Of a DNA stretch of 23,721 nt, positions 1-6,584 are shown piece after piece. This stretch comes from UBA685 sp049890215 (GTDB taxonomy: Bacteria > Pseudomonadota > Alphaproteobacteria > Puniceispirillales > Puniceispirillaceae), in the NCBI GenBank assembly GCA_049890215.1, contig JBMHBX010000013.1, positions 1-23,721 on the forward strand, read 5' to 3'. Under the pieces are notes generated by a model. That model did not search any database, had not been told where the DNA came from, and was given only the letters and a program-made list of their open reading frames with translations. The stretch's first letter is position 1, and each line of letters begins with the position of its first letter. Position numbers and translations under genes: made by a program.

Positions 1-575
1 CCAAGACGCTCACCTGCTTCGACCGCAGGACGAGATAAGACAATGCGCTCTACAAGACGCTTTTTCAGCGCATCAACCGCCATCGCAACGGCCATATAGG
101 TTTTGCCTGTGCCGGCAGGGCCAAGGCCAAAGACAACCTCATGCGCATTAAGTGTGCGAAAATAATCTTTTTGATTCGGTGTGCGGGCGACAATTTTTTT
201 CTTCCATGTCACGGCCATGGGCCCGCTATCTTGATCATCAGATGGCTGTGAGGCGCCAAATTCGGCCTGTCGCATCATATCAGCGATAAAATCAGTCACA
301 ACGCTTTCATCTGCCACATCAGCTTTGGCCAGTTTTTTATAAAGTGCCTGAATCGCCCTGGCAGCGTTTGTGATTGAGTCTTTTGGCCCCTGAAGCGTGA
401 TTTCATTGCCAAAACTATCTGCCTTTATCTCTAATATATGCTCTAATTTGGCAAGAGTCTGGTTATGCTGTCCGCAAATCATCGTGAATAAGGAGGCATC
501 TTCGAATGCCAGAACAAGCCGCTTATCCTGTGCGCTTGTTGCCTGTGCGCTTGTTGATTGTGCCTTTTTTGCCAC
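1..575 (-). CDS. phoH: PhoH family ATPase, 3'-truncated by the window edge
   Basis: PhoH-like P-loop ATPase; the cellular role is probably RNA-related, but the biochemical function of the family is poorly defined. The 191 visible codons carry a Walker A motif (GPAGTGKT) near the low-coordinate end, followed by the family signature RIVLSRPAVEAGERLG, which runs off the window. The start is GTG at 573-575, directly after an in-frame stop (576-578), with AAGGAA (585-590) nine bases upstream. The internal ATG at 480-482 would delete the conserved first strand (RLVLAF). The gene lies 46 bases downstream of miaB on the same strand, the usual miaB-phoH order in alphaproteobacteria, so co-transcription is likely. 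The extreme N-terminus is an Ala/Ser/Gln/Thr-rich tail built on a 15-bp tandem duplication. Confidence 0.93.
   Translation of the reverse strand, partial: MAKKAQSTSAQATSAQDKRLVLAFEDASLFTMICGQHNQTLAKLEHILEIKADSFGNEITLQGPKDSITNAARAIQALYKKLAKADVADESVVTDFIADMMRQAEFGASQPSDDQDSGPMAVTWKKKIVARTPNQKDYFRTLNAHEVVFGLGPAGTGKTYMAVAMAVDALKKRLVERIVLSRPAVEAGERL
527..556. repeat. perfect 15-bp tandem duplication inside phoH
   Basis: CCTGTGCGCTTGTTG occurs at 527-541 and again immediately at 542-556. The period is a multiple of three, so on the minus strand it adds five residues (pattern S/A-T-S-A-Q twice) to the variable N-terminal tail of PhoH without changing the frame. It looks like replication slippage in a tolerant region. 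Confidence 0.9.
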
Positions 576-621
576 TTATTATTGTTCCTTTATCATCATC
601 TGTTGGCTCACATCTGGTCCG

Positions 622-1956
622 TTATATTATTTGTGCTGCCAGCGAATTTTGCCTTGCTTCGATAATGCGCATTGGCAGGATCTGGCCCAACTGGCTGTCT
701 GCGCCTTCAAAATAGACTGATTGCATGAAAGGGGAACGGCCTGTCATCTGGCCATCGCGGCCACCTTTTCGTTCGACAAGCACATTCATTGTCTGGCCTT
801 CACATTGTTTGTTAAATGCCATCTGTTGTGCATCAAGAAGCTGTTGCAATGAGGCAAGACGCTCAGATTTAACAGTCTCTTCAATCTGGTTTGCTGCATT
901 GGCTGCTGGTGTGCCCGGGCGTTCAGAATATTTGAAACTATAGGCAGAGGCATATTTTACATCATCAACCAGACGCAATGTATCTGCAAAATCCTGATCA
1001 GTCTCACCCGGAAAGCCAACAATGAAATCACCTGATAATGCCAGATGAGGCACAATATCGCGCAAGCGGCCAATGATACGCCTGTAATCATCAGTGCTAT
1101 GGCGCCTGTTCATCGCTGTCAGAATATGATCAGAGCCGGCCTGAACTGGCAAATGCAGATAAGGCATAAGCGCCGGTATATCACGATGGGCAAATATCAG
1201 CTCATCATCCATATCAAGAGGGTGAGAGGTGGTATAGCGAAGACGTGCCATGCCATCAAGCTCTGCCAAGGCATGAAGCAACCTGCCAAGACCCCAGATT
1301 TTGCCATCCAGACCTTCGCCATGATAGGCATTCACATTCTGACCAAGCAAGGTTATCTCTTTGGTGCCACTGGCAATTAATTTTTTTGCCTCTTCTATGA
1401 TTTGAGAGGCAGGACGTGAGAATTCAGCGCCTCTGGTATAGGGTACCACACAAAAGGCGCAAAATTTATCACAGCCTTCCTGAACAGATAAAAAGGCTGC
1501 CGGACCACGAGGCGCCACTTCTTCGGGAAGAAAATCGAACTTCACCTCTTCTGGCATGTCGGTATCAATGACATTATTGCGCGCTTTGGGATCAAGCTTG
1601 GCAATTAATTCAGGCAATCTGTGATAGCTTTGCGGGCCCACAACCATATCAACCCATGGCGCACGGCGTGTGATCTCTGCCCCTTCTGCCTGTGCGACAC
1701 ATCCTGCGACTGTGATCATCATATCGCGGCCTATCTGATCGCGCGCACGCTCTTTTAACTGGCGCAGGCGGCCTAATTCAGAAAAGACTTTCTCAGAGGC
1801 TTTTTCGCGAATATGGCAGGTATTCAAAATAACCATATCAGCGTCTTCAGGAGCATGATGCGCAACATAGCCAAGAGGCGCCAGAACATCACTCATACGG
1901 TCAGAATCATAGACATTCATCTGACAGCCATAGGTTTTAATATATAATTTTTTCAT
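622..1956 (-). CDS. miaB: tRNA-2-methylthio-N6-dimethylallyladenosine synthase MiaB
   Basis: Radical SAM methylthiotransferase that converts i6A37 to ms2i6A37 in tRNAs reading UNN codons. At 444 residues it has normal length. The N-terminal UPF0004 domain carries the three auxiliary-cluster cysteines (C11 in TYGCQMN, C47 in NTCHIR, C86 in AGCVAQ). The radical SAM triad is C162, C166 and C169 (GCDKFCAFC), and a C-terminal TRAM domain ends near residue 435. All six cluster ligands are present, so the enzyme should be active. The ATG at 1954-1956 has only a weak purine stretch (GAAGAA) upstream. The gene follows rimI by 91 bases and precedes phoH by 46 bases on the same strand. Many alphaproteobacteria have a Fur-family gene between rimI and miaB; none fits here. 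Confidence 0.97.
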   Translation of the reverse strand: MKKLYIKTYGCQMNVYDSDRMSDVLAPLGYVAHHAPEDADMVILNTCHIREKASEKVFSELGRLRQLKERARDQIGRDMMITVAGCVAQAEGAEITRRAPWVDMVVGPQSYHRLPELIAKLDPKARNNVIDTDMPEEVKFDFLPEEVAPRGPAAFLSVQEGCDKFCAFCVVPYTRGAEFSRPASQIIEEAKKLIASGTKEITLLGQNVNAYHGEGLDGKIWGLGRLLHALAELDGMARLRYTTSHPLDMDDELIFAHRDIPALMPYLHLPVQAGSDHILTAMNRRHSTDDYRRIIGRLRDIVPHLALSGDFIVGFPGETDQDFADTLRLVDDVKYASAYSFKYSERPGTPAANAANQIEETVKSERLASLQQLLDAQQMAFNKQCEGQTMNVLVERKGGRDGQMTGRSPFMQSVYFEGADSQLGQILPMRIIEARQNSLAAQII

Positions 1957-2047
1957 GAAATTCTTCGATTAGTGTGACCTGCCGGGCATATGGCACTTAG
2001 CAATCATCATATGTTAGTTCTGTTACTGATTATTATGTAGCATTAAA

Positions 2048-2518
2048 TCACATCTTTGACAGCCATAATTCCATCATGATGGCATCGATTTTATGCTGAT
2101 AATACCGGCGGCGCCTGCCTATGGGGGTGAATCCGTAACGCTCATAAACAGCCAATGCGGCGTCATTTGTTTGTGCAACTTCGAGCAATAATCTGGTGGT
2201 GGCTGACTGACGCAGAATATCTGTCAGGCTATCTAGCAGACTGGTCGCAACAGATTGCCTGCGATAAGAGGGCATAACAGCGATTTCAATGAGTTCAGCT
2301 TCATCACATAAATGGCGATATAAACAAGCTGCGATAAGGGTGCCTTTATCATCACAAGCGATAAGGGCGGAAAATTGCGGCGGCGCAAATTGGGCTGCAA
2401 AGCTGTCCGGCGCAAAAACACCATAAGCAAAGGCGCCAAAAAAACGGCCCAAATCATCAAAATCATCATTTGTGGCAGGGCGAATCGTAAAAGCAAGAGG
2501 GCTGAGAGGGCGTTTCAT
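2048..2518 (-). CDS. rimI: GNAT acetyltransferase, likely ribosomal protein S18 alanine N-acetyltransferase RimI
   Basis: A 156-residue GNAT-fold acetyltransferase. The acetyl-CoA-binding motif A follows IEIAVMPSY (residues 77-85), and the C-terminal part (LLLEVAQTNDAALAVYERYGF) matches the RimI pattern of LEV-x-x-x-N-x-x-A-x-x-x-Y-x-x-x-GF. RimI acetylates the N-terminal alanine of ribosomal protein S18. The name rests on fold plus context: its ATG overlaps the TGA of tsaB by four bases (ATGA at 2515-2518), the classic tsaB-rimI arrangement, implying translational coupling. Oddity: motif A reads RRQSVA (86-91), with serine where most members have glycine in R/Q-x-x-G-x-G/A. The fold is certain; the exact substrate is less so. 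Confidence 0.88.
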   Translation of the reverse strand: MKRPLSPLAFTIRPATNDDFDDLGRFFGAFAYGVFAPDSFAAQFAPPQFSALIACDDKGTLIAACLYRHLCDEAELIEIAVMPSYRRQSVATSLLDSLTDILRQSATTRLLLEVAQTNDAALAVYERYGFTPIGRRRRYYQHKIDAIMMELWLSKM

Positions 2519-3270
2519 GAAGAGGGCGTCTTTTGCGGGCCTAATTTGGGCGCGGCGACATAAAGAGGCGCCAATGGCGGCAAATCTGCGGATTTGTCTG
2601 TGTGCGCCTGCCAGTGATGATAGGCCAATTGCCCGATATGAGAGGCGGTCATCTGTGTGATAAAGGCAGATGGCGCAAGAGCGCTTTGTGCGCTGTCATC
2701 TTCAAAAGGGGGAACGGCAAGAAAGGTGATGCCTTTGGTTGTGTCTGCCATGGCAGAGGCCTTTGTCATATCTGCCTCTGTGATATCGCTGACAGGGTTC
2801 AGCTGGCGGTCATAGATTTGGGCAAAATAAACACCGCGCCTTGTATCACAAAGCGATATGATATGATCAAAAGGTGTGTTTGTCTGGTGAAGCATTTGAC
2901 GTGCGGCAAAGGCTCTGGCGGCAAGACCATTAATCCCAACCGAAGGCAGGCCACCGGCAAGCGCAAAGCCTGTGGCAGCGGATAAACAAACGCGAAGACC
3001 TGTAAAAGACCCCGGGCCAACACCCCCGGCCACAAGATCAATGGCTGAGAATGACAAGCCTGCCTGTTTGACGCATGTATCTGCCAGTGAGACAAAATGA
3101 GACGCATGACCATGGCGCTGATCAATCCTTGCCTCGGCCAAAATATCAGTGGCGCGCAAAAGCGCTATGCTTGCATGTTCACCACTTGCCTCAAGGCTCA
3201 GAATAACCGGGGCAGTGGTATCAGGCGATTTTGTTGTTTGTGATTCGGTTTTATTCTGGCTGTCTGTCAT
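2515..3270 (-). CDS. tsaB: tRNA threonylcarbamoyladenosine biosynthesis protein TsaB
   Basis: TsaB is the non-catalytic partner of TsaD. With TsaE they transfer threonylcarbamoyl to A37 of ANN-decoding tRNAs. The 251-residue protein has the ASKHA-type opening ILSLEASG (23-30) and the family signature GGVGPGSFTGLR (82-93). About 20 polar, probably disordered residues (Thr/Ser/Asp/Gln-rich) precede the conserved core, so a later start is possible, but ATG at 3268-3270 is the only nearby ATG. No strong Shine-Dalgarno sequence is visible. It is the first gene of the run tsaB-rimI-miaB-phoH and shares a divergent 119-base upstream region with the polysaccharide deacetylase. The stop overlaps the rimI start. 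Confidence 0.95.
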   Translation of the reverse strand: MTDSQNKTESQTTKSPDTTAPVILSLEASGEHASIALLRATDILAEARIDQRHGHASHFVSLADTCVKQAGLSFSAIDLVAGGVGPGSFTGLRVCLSAATGFALAGGLPSVGINGLAARAFAARQMLHQTNTPFDHIISLCDTRRGVYFAQIYDRQLNPVSDITEADMTKASAMADTTKGITFLAVPPFEDDSAQSALAPSAFITQMTASHIGQLAYHHWQAHTDKSADLPPLAPLYVAAPKLGPQKTPSS

Positions 3271-3389
3271 GATTATTGGTGTAACGATGCTTGCCTAAAT
3301 GGTCAAAATAATATTAATTTGCCTCATATAGGCAGTTGTCCCTGATAGACAAAGGGCACAACAGGATATCAAGGGGAAGGGTTCAGCAT
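3271..3389. promoter_or_regulatory. divergent intergenic region between tsaB and the polysaccharide deacetylase
   Basis: This 119-base gap separates two divergent starts and must hold both promoters if they are transcribed independently. For tsaB, a possible -35 TTGACC (3304 to 3299 on the minus strand) lies about 16 bases before a poor -10 (TTACAC). TTGTC (3336-3340) and GACAA (3348-3352) form a small inverted repeat in the deacetylase leader. The purine-rich AAGGGGAAGG at 3371-3380 is the deacetylase ribosome binding site and fixes its start at 3390. The promoter assignment is weak. Confidence 0.3.
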
Positions 3390-4439
3390 ATGACAGTGAC
3401 AAAGCACATAGCGCGTCTGTCGAAAATGGTGCTTGCAGGCGTCATGATGATGTCATCAGCCATTGTAACTGTGCCGGCCTATGCGCAGGATGAGGCAGGG
3501 GTCAGCTATGCAAGTGTGATCATGTATCACAGATTCGGCGAAGGCAGATACCCGTCAACCAACACAACCATCGAGCAGCTAGACTCTCATATCGCCTATC
3601 TGCAGGAAGGTGATTTTACGGTCATGGCATTGCCGGAAATCGTGGAGCGGTTTCAATCAGGGCAAACTGTGCCTGATAAAACAGTCGCTATTACCATTGA
3701 TGATGCTTATTTATCCGTGTTTGAGACAGGATGGCCACGATTTGAAGAGGCCGGCTTTCCGATTACATTATTTGTAGCAACAGGACCAATTGATCGCGGC
3801 CTTCGTGGCTATATGAGCTGGGATCAAATTCGTGCCCTGCAGGCCAAAGGGGTGACAATTGGATCACAAACCAATAGCCACCCTCATATGCACCGTATCT
3901 CTATGGAGGCTGTCAAAGACGAGCTGTCTTTATCTAATGAGCGGTTTTTAGCTGAGATTGGCCTGCGACCAGAATTATTTGCTTATCCTTATGGTGAATA
4001 TAATCTGGCGGTGATTGAGGCTGTCAAAGAGGCAGGATTTATCGCTGCTTTTGGTCAGAATTCAGGGATTATGCATAAAGATGATCTGTTTTTTGAACTG
4101 CCGCGTTTTGCCTTTAATGAGACTTATGGCGATTTGAACCGTTTGGCGCTGGCAGCCAATGGCCTGCCTTTGAAAGTATCGCAAATCACCCCTGCGGATA
4201 TGGTGATTTCGCAAAATCCGCCTTTTTACGGATTTACCTTATCTGAGGATATGGAGCCGAAAAATCAGCTGCGTTGTTTTAATGCGCGCTATGGAAAATT
4301 AGATGTCTCATTACTGGGGCAACGCGCTGAGATAAGATTGCCAGGGCCTCTTGACGGGCCGCGCTTTCGAATCAACTGCACCATGCCAGGCAAAGATCAG
4401 AGATGGCGCTGGTTTGGCCGCCAGTTCTTAACGCGCTAG
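3390..4439 (+). CDS. secreted polysaccharide deacetylase family protein (NodB fold)
   Basis: Predicted carbohydrate-esterase-4-like enzyme removing acetyl groups from an N-acetylated glycan; the substrate cannot be read from sequence. The start is taken at ATG 3390 (349 residues) because a strong ribosome binding site (3371-3380) precedes it. A longer frame from 3336 lacks one. Residues 1-32 are a signal peptide (hydrophobic core ending in PAYA before QDE), so it is exported. The NodB core has MYHRF, the catalytic/metal Asp pair in TIDDAY (D104, D105), and YPYG near residue 200. The second metal motif, usually H-S/T-x-x-H, reads Q160-T-N-S-H164-P-H-M-H: the first His is Gln. A C-terminal extension of roughly 100 residues follows the deacetylase core. 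It overlaps the oppositely oriented glucosaminidase gene by 12 bases. Confidence 0.88.
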   Translation: MTVTKHIARLSKMVLAGVMMMSSAIVTVPAYAQDEAGVSYASVIMYHRFGEGRYPSTNTTIEQLDSHIAYLQEGDFTVMALPEIVERFQSGQTVPDKTVAITIDDAYLSVFETGWPRFEEAGFPITLFVATGPIDRGLRGYMSWDQIRALQAKGVTIGSQTNSHPHMHRISMEAVKDELSLSNERFLAEIGLRPELFAYPYGEYNLAVIEAVKEAGFIAAFGQNSGIMHKDDLFFELPRFAFNETYGDLNRLALAANGLPLKVSQITPADMVISQNPPFYGFTLSEDMEPKNQLRCFNARYGKLDVSLLGQRAEIRLPGPLDGPRFRINCTMPGKDQRWRWFGRQFLTR

Positions 4440-5840
4440 CTGATAGTTTTCATAAATATCAAACCGGTTATGCAAAATCATAGATTGCAGAGTATAGACA
4501 TATTTTTGTCCAAGCTCTGCATAGGCTGTGAGATATCGTGCGAGGCTGAGGCCGCTTACCGCTTTGCCATTGCTGATATCATCTGATCTCTGATCGCGAA
4601 AATCCTGATAGGCAGGGTGTGTGTTCAGATTATGCATATAGGCAAAAACAGAATCATAAATGGTGGCAAATGAGCGTATAACAGCGCGATCATTCGAAGC
4701 ATCAAGCGGCTTTATGCCCTGATCAGCGCGCCATGCCCATTGCCCGAACAGCGCATTACCCTGTTTGGCAAAGCGTGAATGGCCCCATCCTGATTCCACC
4801 GCCGCCTGTGCCAGTGCCAGTGATGCCGGAACAGGGGCTATTCGATTCAAAAGCTTGTCATGTAATTCTGATTTTGTACCGTTAAATTTCCGCAGGCCAT
4901 ATAAGGTCACAAACCGATTTATGACCTGCTCATCATCAGTGGCAATCGCCTCTTTTAGCGCCATTCGTCTTTGCGATATGACATCATTTGCCTGAATGAT
5001 AAGAGGCAAAAGCAAGCTGATAAACCGTTCTTTGCGTGAGGCCACATCAAGCGAATCAAGATCAGTCGGGATTTTCAATTGATTGTGCGTTGGCACAAGC
5101 CCGTCTTCAAAGACAAGAACAGGCTTGCCGGGATTTGGCAGACGGCGCCCTGCATACTCATTTTCACTCTTGTTTGTGTCTGTTTTTTCTGTGACCTGTT
5201 TATCCTGATCATCTTGTGCCAGATCAGCGTTTAATTCTGCGATTTTCTGCTCTAAGGCTTCAATTTCTTTGAGTGTGCGTTCAGCAAGGCGGCTTTGAGT
5301 CTGCGCGTTTTTCAGAGCTCTGTTGGCTTCATCCTGTAATTTCAAAGCAGTCTGCAAGGCCATTTTTGCCTGTTGTTCTTTTTGAGATGCCAATTGTAAT
5401 GCTTCACGCGCCTGACGCTCTGTCATACGGGCATAGGTCAGCGCTTGTTTGGCTTCTTTTTCTTTCAGATCAGCCTTATCAAAGGCCTCATTTGCCTGAC
5501 GAGCTTCTTCTTCGGCATTTTCCATTGCGTTTTGAGCTTGGGTGCTCTTCACATCAGCCAGTTTTTGCGCTTCATCAATCAGTTTGTTGCGTGCAGACAA
5601 AACAGCAAGGCGGTCTTCGAGCTGCGCAATTTCCTGTTGTAACTGTTTGGCCTCAAGCTCTTTTAGCTGCAAAGGTGAGAGGGCATCTTTGGGTGTCAGG
5701 CGTGGCGGCTTGATATCAAGCAGAGTCGGTATGGCATAGCTGAGCGCAATCAAAAGGCCAAGCAAAGCAAGAATTTGTCTATGTGTTATGCGCTTAGACA
5801 ATGTTTTGATTTTCCTACTCACCTGTTTTGCGCAAATCAA
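4428..5840 (-). CDS. membrane-anchored coiled-coil protein with C-terminal Bax-type glucosaminidase domain
   Basis: Predicted inner-membrane protein with a periplasmic N-acetylglucosaminidase-like domain acting on peptidoglycan. Three parts are visible in 470 residues. There is one membrane helix (about 23-41), then a long Ala/Glu/Lys/Gln-rich coiled coil (about 55-210). The Bax/FlgJ-type domain fills roughly 260-470, with AAVESGWG (probable catalytic E349), GNALFGQWAW and a C-terminal YVYTLQSMI segment. E. coli Bax is much shorter and lacks this coiled coil. The start is uncertain and non-ATG. TTG 5838-5840 follows directly on an in-frame stop and has no Shine-Dalgarno. GTG 5820-5822 also lacks one. 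TTG 5799-5801 has AGGA about 11 bases upstream and would give a short cytoplasmic tail before the helix. It follows nfuA by 79 bases. Confidence 0.85.
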   Translation of the reverse strand: MICAKQVSRKIKTLSKRITHRQILALLGLLIALSYAIPTLLDIKPPRLTPKDALSPLQLKELEAKQLQQEIAQLEDRLAVLSARNKLIDEAQKLADVKSTQAQNAMENAEEEARQANEAFDKADLKEKEAKQALTYARMTERQAREALQLASQKEQQAKMALQTALKLQDEANRALKNAQTQSRLAERTLKEIEALEQKIAELNADLAQDDQDKQVTEKTDTNKSENEYAGRRLPNPGKPVLVFEDGLVPTHNQLKIPTDLDSLDVASRKERFISLLLPLIIQANDVISQRRMALKEAIATDDEQVINRFVTLYGLRKFNGTKSELHDKLLNRIAPVPASLALAQAAVESGWGHSRFAKQGNALFGQWAWRADQGIKPLDASNDRAVIRSFATIYDSVFAYMHNLNTHPAYQDFRDQRSDDISNGKAVSGLSLARYLTAYAELGQKYVYTLQSMILHNRFDIYENYQLAR

Positions 5841-5919
5841 TCAGCCGGCGCTATAAGAGCTGTTTATCAAGCGCCTTTTCGGGGATTCACGCCCGCCTTT
5901 GGTATCGCATGGCTGATTG
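5838..5919 (-). other. candidate three-helix RNA structure between nfuA and the bax-like gene
   Basis: Perfect 9-bp inverted repeat, CAATCAGCC (5838-5846) and GGCTGATTG (5911-5919), bounds nearly the whole spacer. Inside it are a 6-bp repeat GGCGCT (5847-5852)/AGCGCC (5870-5875) and a 4-bp repeat CGGG (5880-5883)/CCCG (5892-5895). The outer helix would enclose two hairpins, a three-way junction. It starts directly after the nfuA TAG, and one outer arm contains the TTG candidate start of the downstream gene. There is no U-run after it, so it is not an ordinary intrinsic terminator. Read from sequence only; no folding was computed. Confidence 0.45.
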
Positions 5920-6465
5920 CTAGGCAGGACGCACTTCTTTTACCTCAGGGATATAATGGCGCAGCATATTTTCAATCCCCATTTTCAATGTCGCTGTTGA
6001 ACTTGGGCAACCTGAACAAGCACCTTGCATAGATAAGGTCACAATACCGTCTTCAAAATCATGAAAGACAATATCACCACCATCCATCGCAACAGCAGGG
6101 CGCACTCTGGTATCAAGCAAATGCTTTATCTGTTTGACAAGCTCATCATCATCTTCATCATCAGACTGAGCGCCGGCAGTGCTTTCAACAACAGGCAGGC
6201 CTGAGGCATAATGTTCCATAATACCTGCCAGAATAGATGGTTTTAAGGTAAACCATTCCTGATCATCTGATTTTGTGACTGTTACAAAGTCAGATCCGAA
6301 AAACACGGCCTGAACACCCTCTATCTGGAACAGACGGCGCGCCAGAGGAGAGTTGCCGGCACTATCTTTATCAGGAAAATCAGCGGTGCCCTGTTCCATA
6401 ACAGGGGTGCCCGGAATAAATTTCAAGGTTGCCGGATTTGGGGTATCTTCGGTTTGGATAAACAT
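5920..6465 (-). CDS. nfuA: NfuA/NFU1-type Fe-S cluster carrier protein
   Basis: Carrier that binds a labile [4Fe-4S] cluster and passes it to client apoproteins. The 181 residues form the two-domain architecture of alphaproteobacterial and mitochondrial NFU proteins. The N-terminal Nfu_N domain begins FIQTEDTPNPATLKFIPG, and the C-terminal NifU-like domain has the cluster-binding CxxC (C150 and C153 in GACSGCPSS). An acidic linker (DDEDDDE) joins the domains. ATG 6463-6465 has a strong GAGGAG ribosome binding site. It lies 119 bases downstream of trpS on the same strand. That spacer contains an imperfect nested inverted repeat that may be a leader structure. It is probably transcribed with the upstream mutS-glnD-murJ-trpS genes, perhaps also from its own promoter. 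Confidence 0.96.
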   Translation of the reverse strand: MFIQTEDTPNPATLKFIPGTPVMEQGTADFPDKDSAGNSPLARRLFQIEGVQAVFFGSDFVTVTKSDDQEWFTLKPSILAGIMEHYASGLPVVESTAGAQSDDEDDDELVKQIKHLLDTRVRPAVAMDGGDIVFHDFEDGIVTLSMQGACSGCPSSTATLKMGIENMLRHYIPEVKEVRPA

Positions 6466-6496
6466 TGGCGGCTCCTCACTGCAATAATCATGCTGC

Positions 6497-6563
6497 CCTT
6501 AATATAAGGCAGGTAAGTATGATTGAAAATAGCCAGCGCGGTAAAATCATAAAATTCACCTGC
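6497..6563 (-). promoter_or_regulatory. nested inverted repeats in the nfuA leader
   Basis: Outer arms GCAGGT (6509-6514) and ACCTGC (6558-6563) enclose inner arms ATGATT (6519-6524) and AATCAT (6545-6550), nearly symmetrical with a 20-base apical loop. Next to it, CCTTA-ATA-TAAGG (6497-6509) is a perfect small palindrome 34 bases upstream of the nfuA ATG. Either could be a regulator site or an RNA leader fold. I recognise neither as a known Fe-S regulator box, and short AT-rich palindromes also arise by chance. Confidence 0.25.
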
Positions 6564-6584
6564 TTTTCTTTGTAAAAACAATCA

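Noticed and set aside
397..720. Plus-strand open frames over phoH and miaB, and similar antisense frames across the window
   Set aside because: They lie opposite strongly conserved genes, have low-plausibility composition and no family features; they are coding shadows.
1987..2013. Two CATATG palindromes 21 bases apart upstream of miaB
   Set aside because: Six-base palindromes in AT-rich spacers are expected by chance, and there is no further symmetry around them.
3336..3389. Longer deacetylase start at 3336
   Set aside because: The extra 18 residues are charged and would bury the signal peptide; the strong ribosome binding site at 3371-3380 serves ATG 3390.
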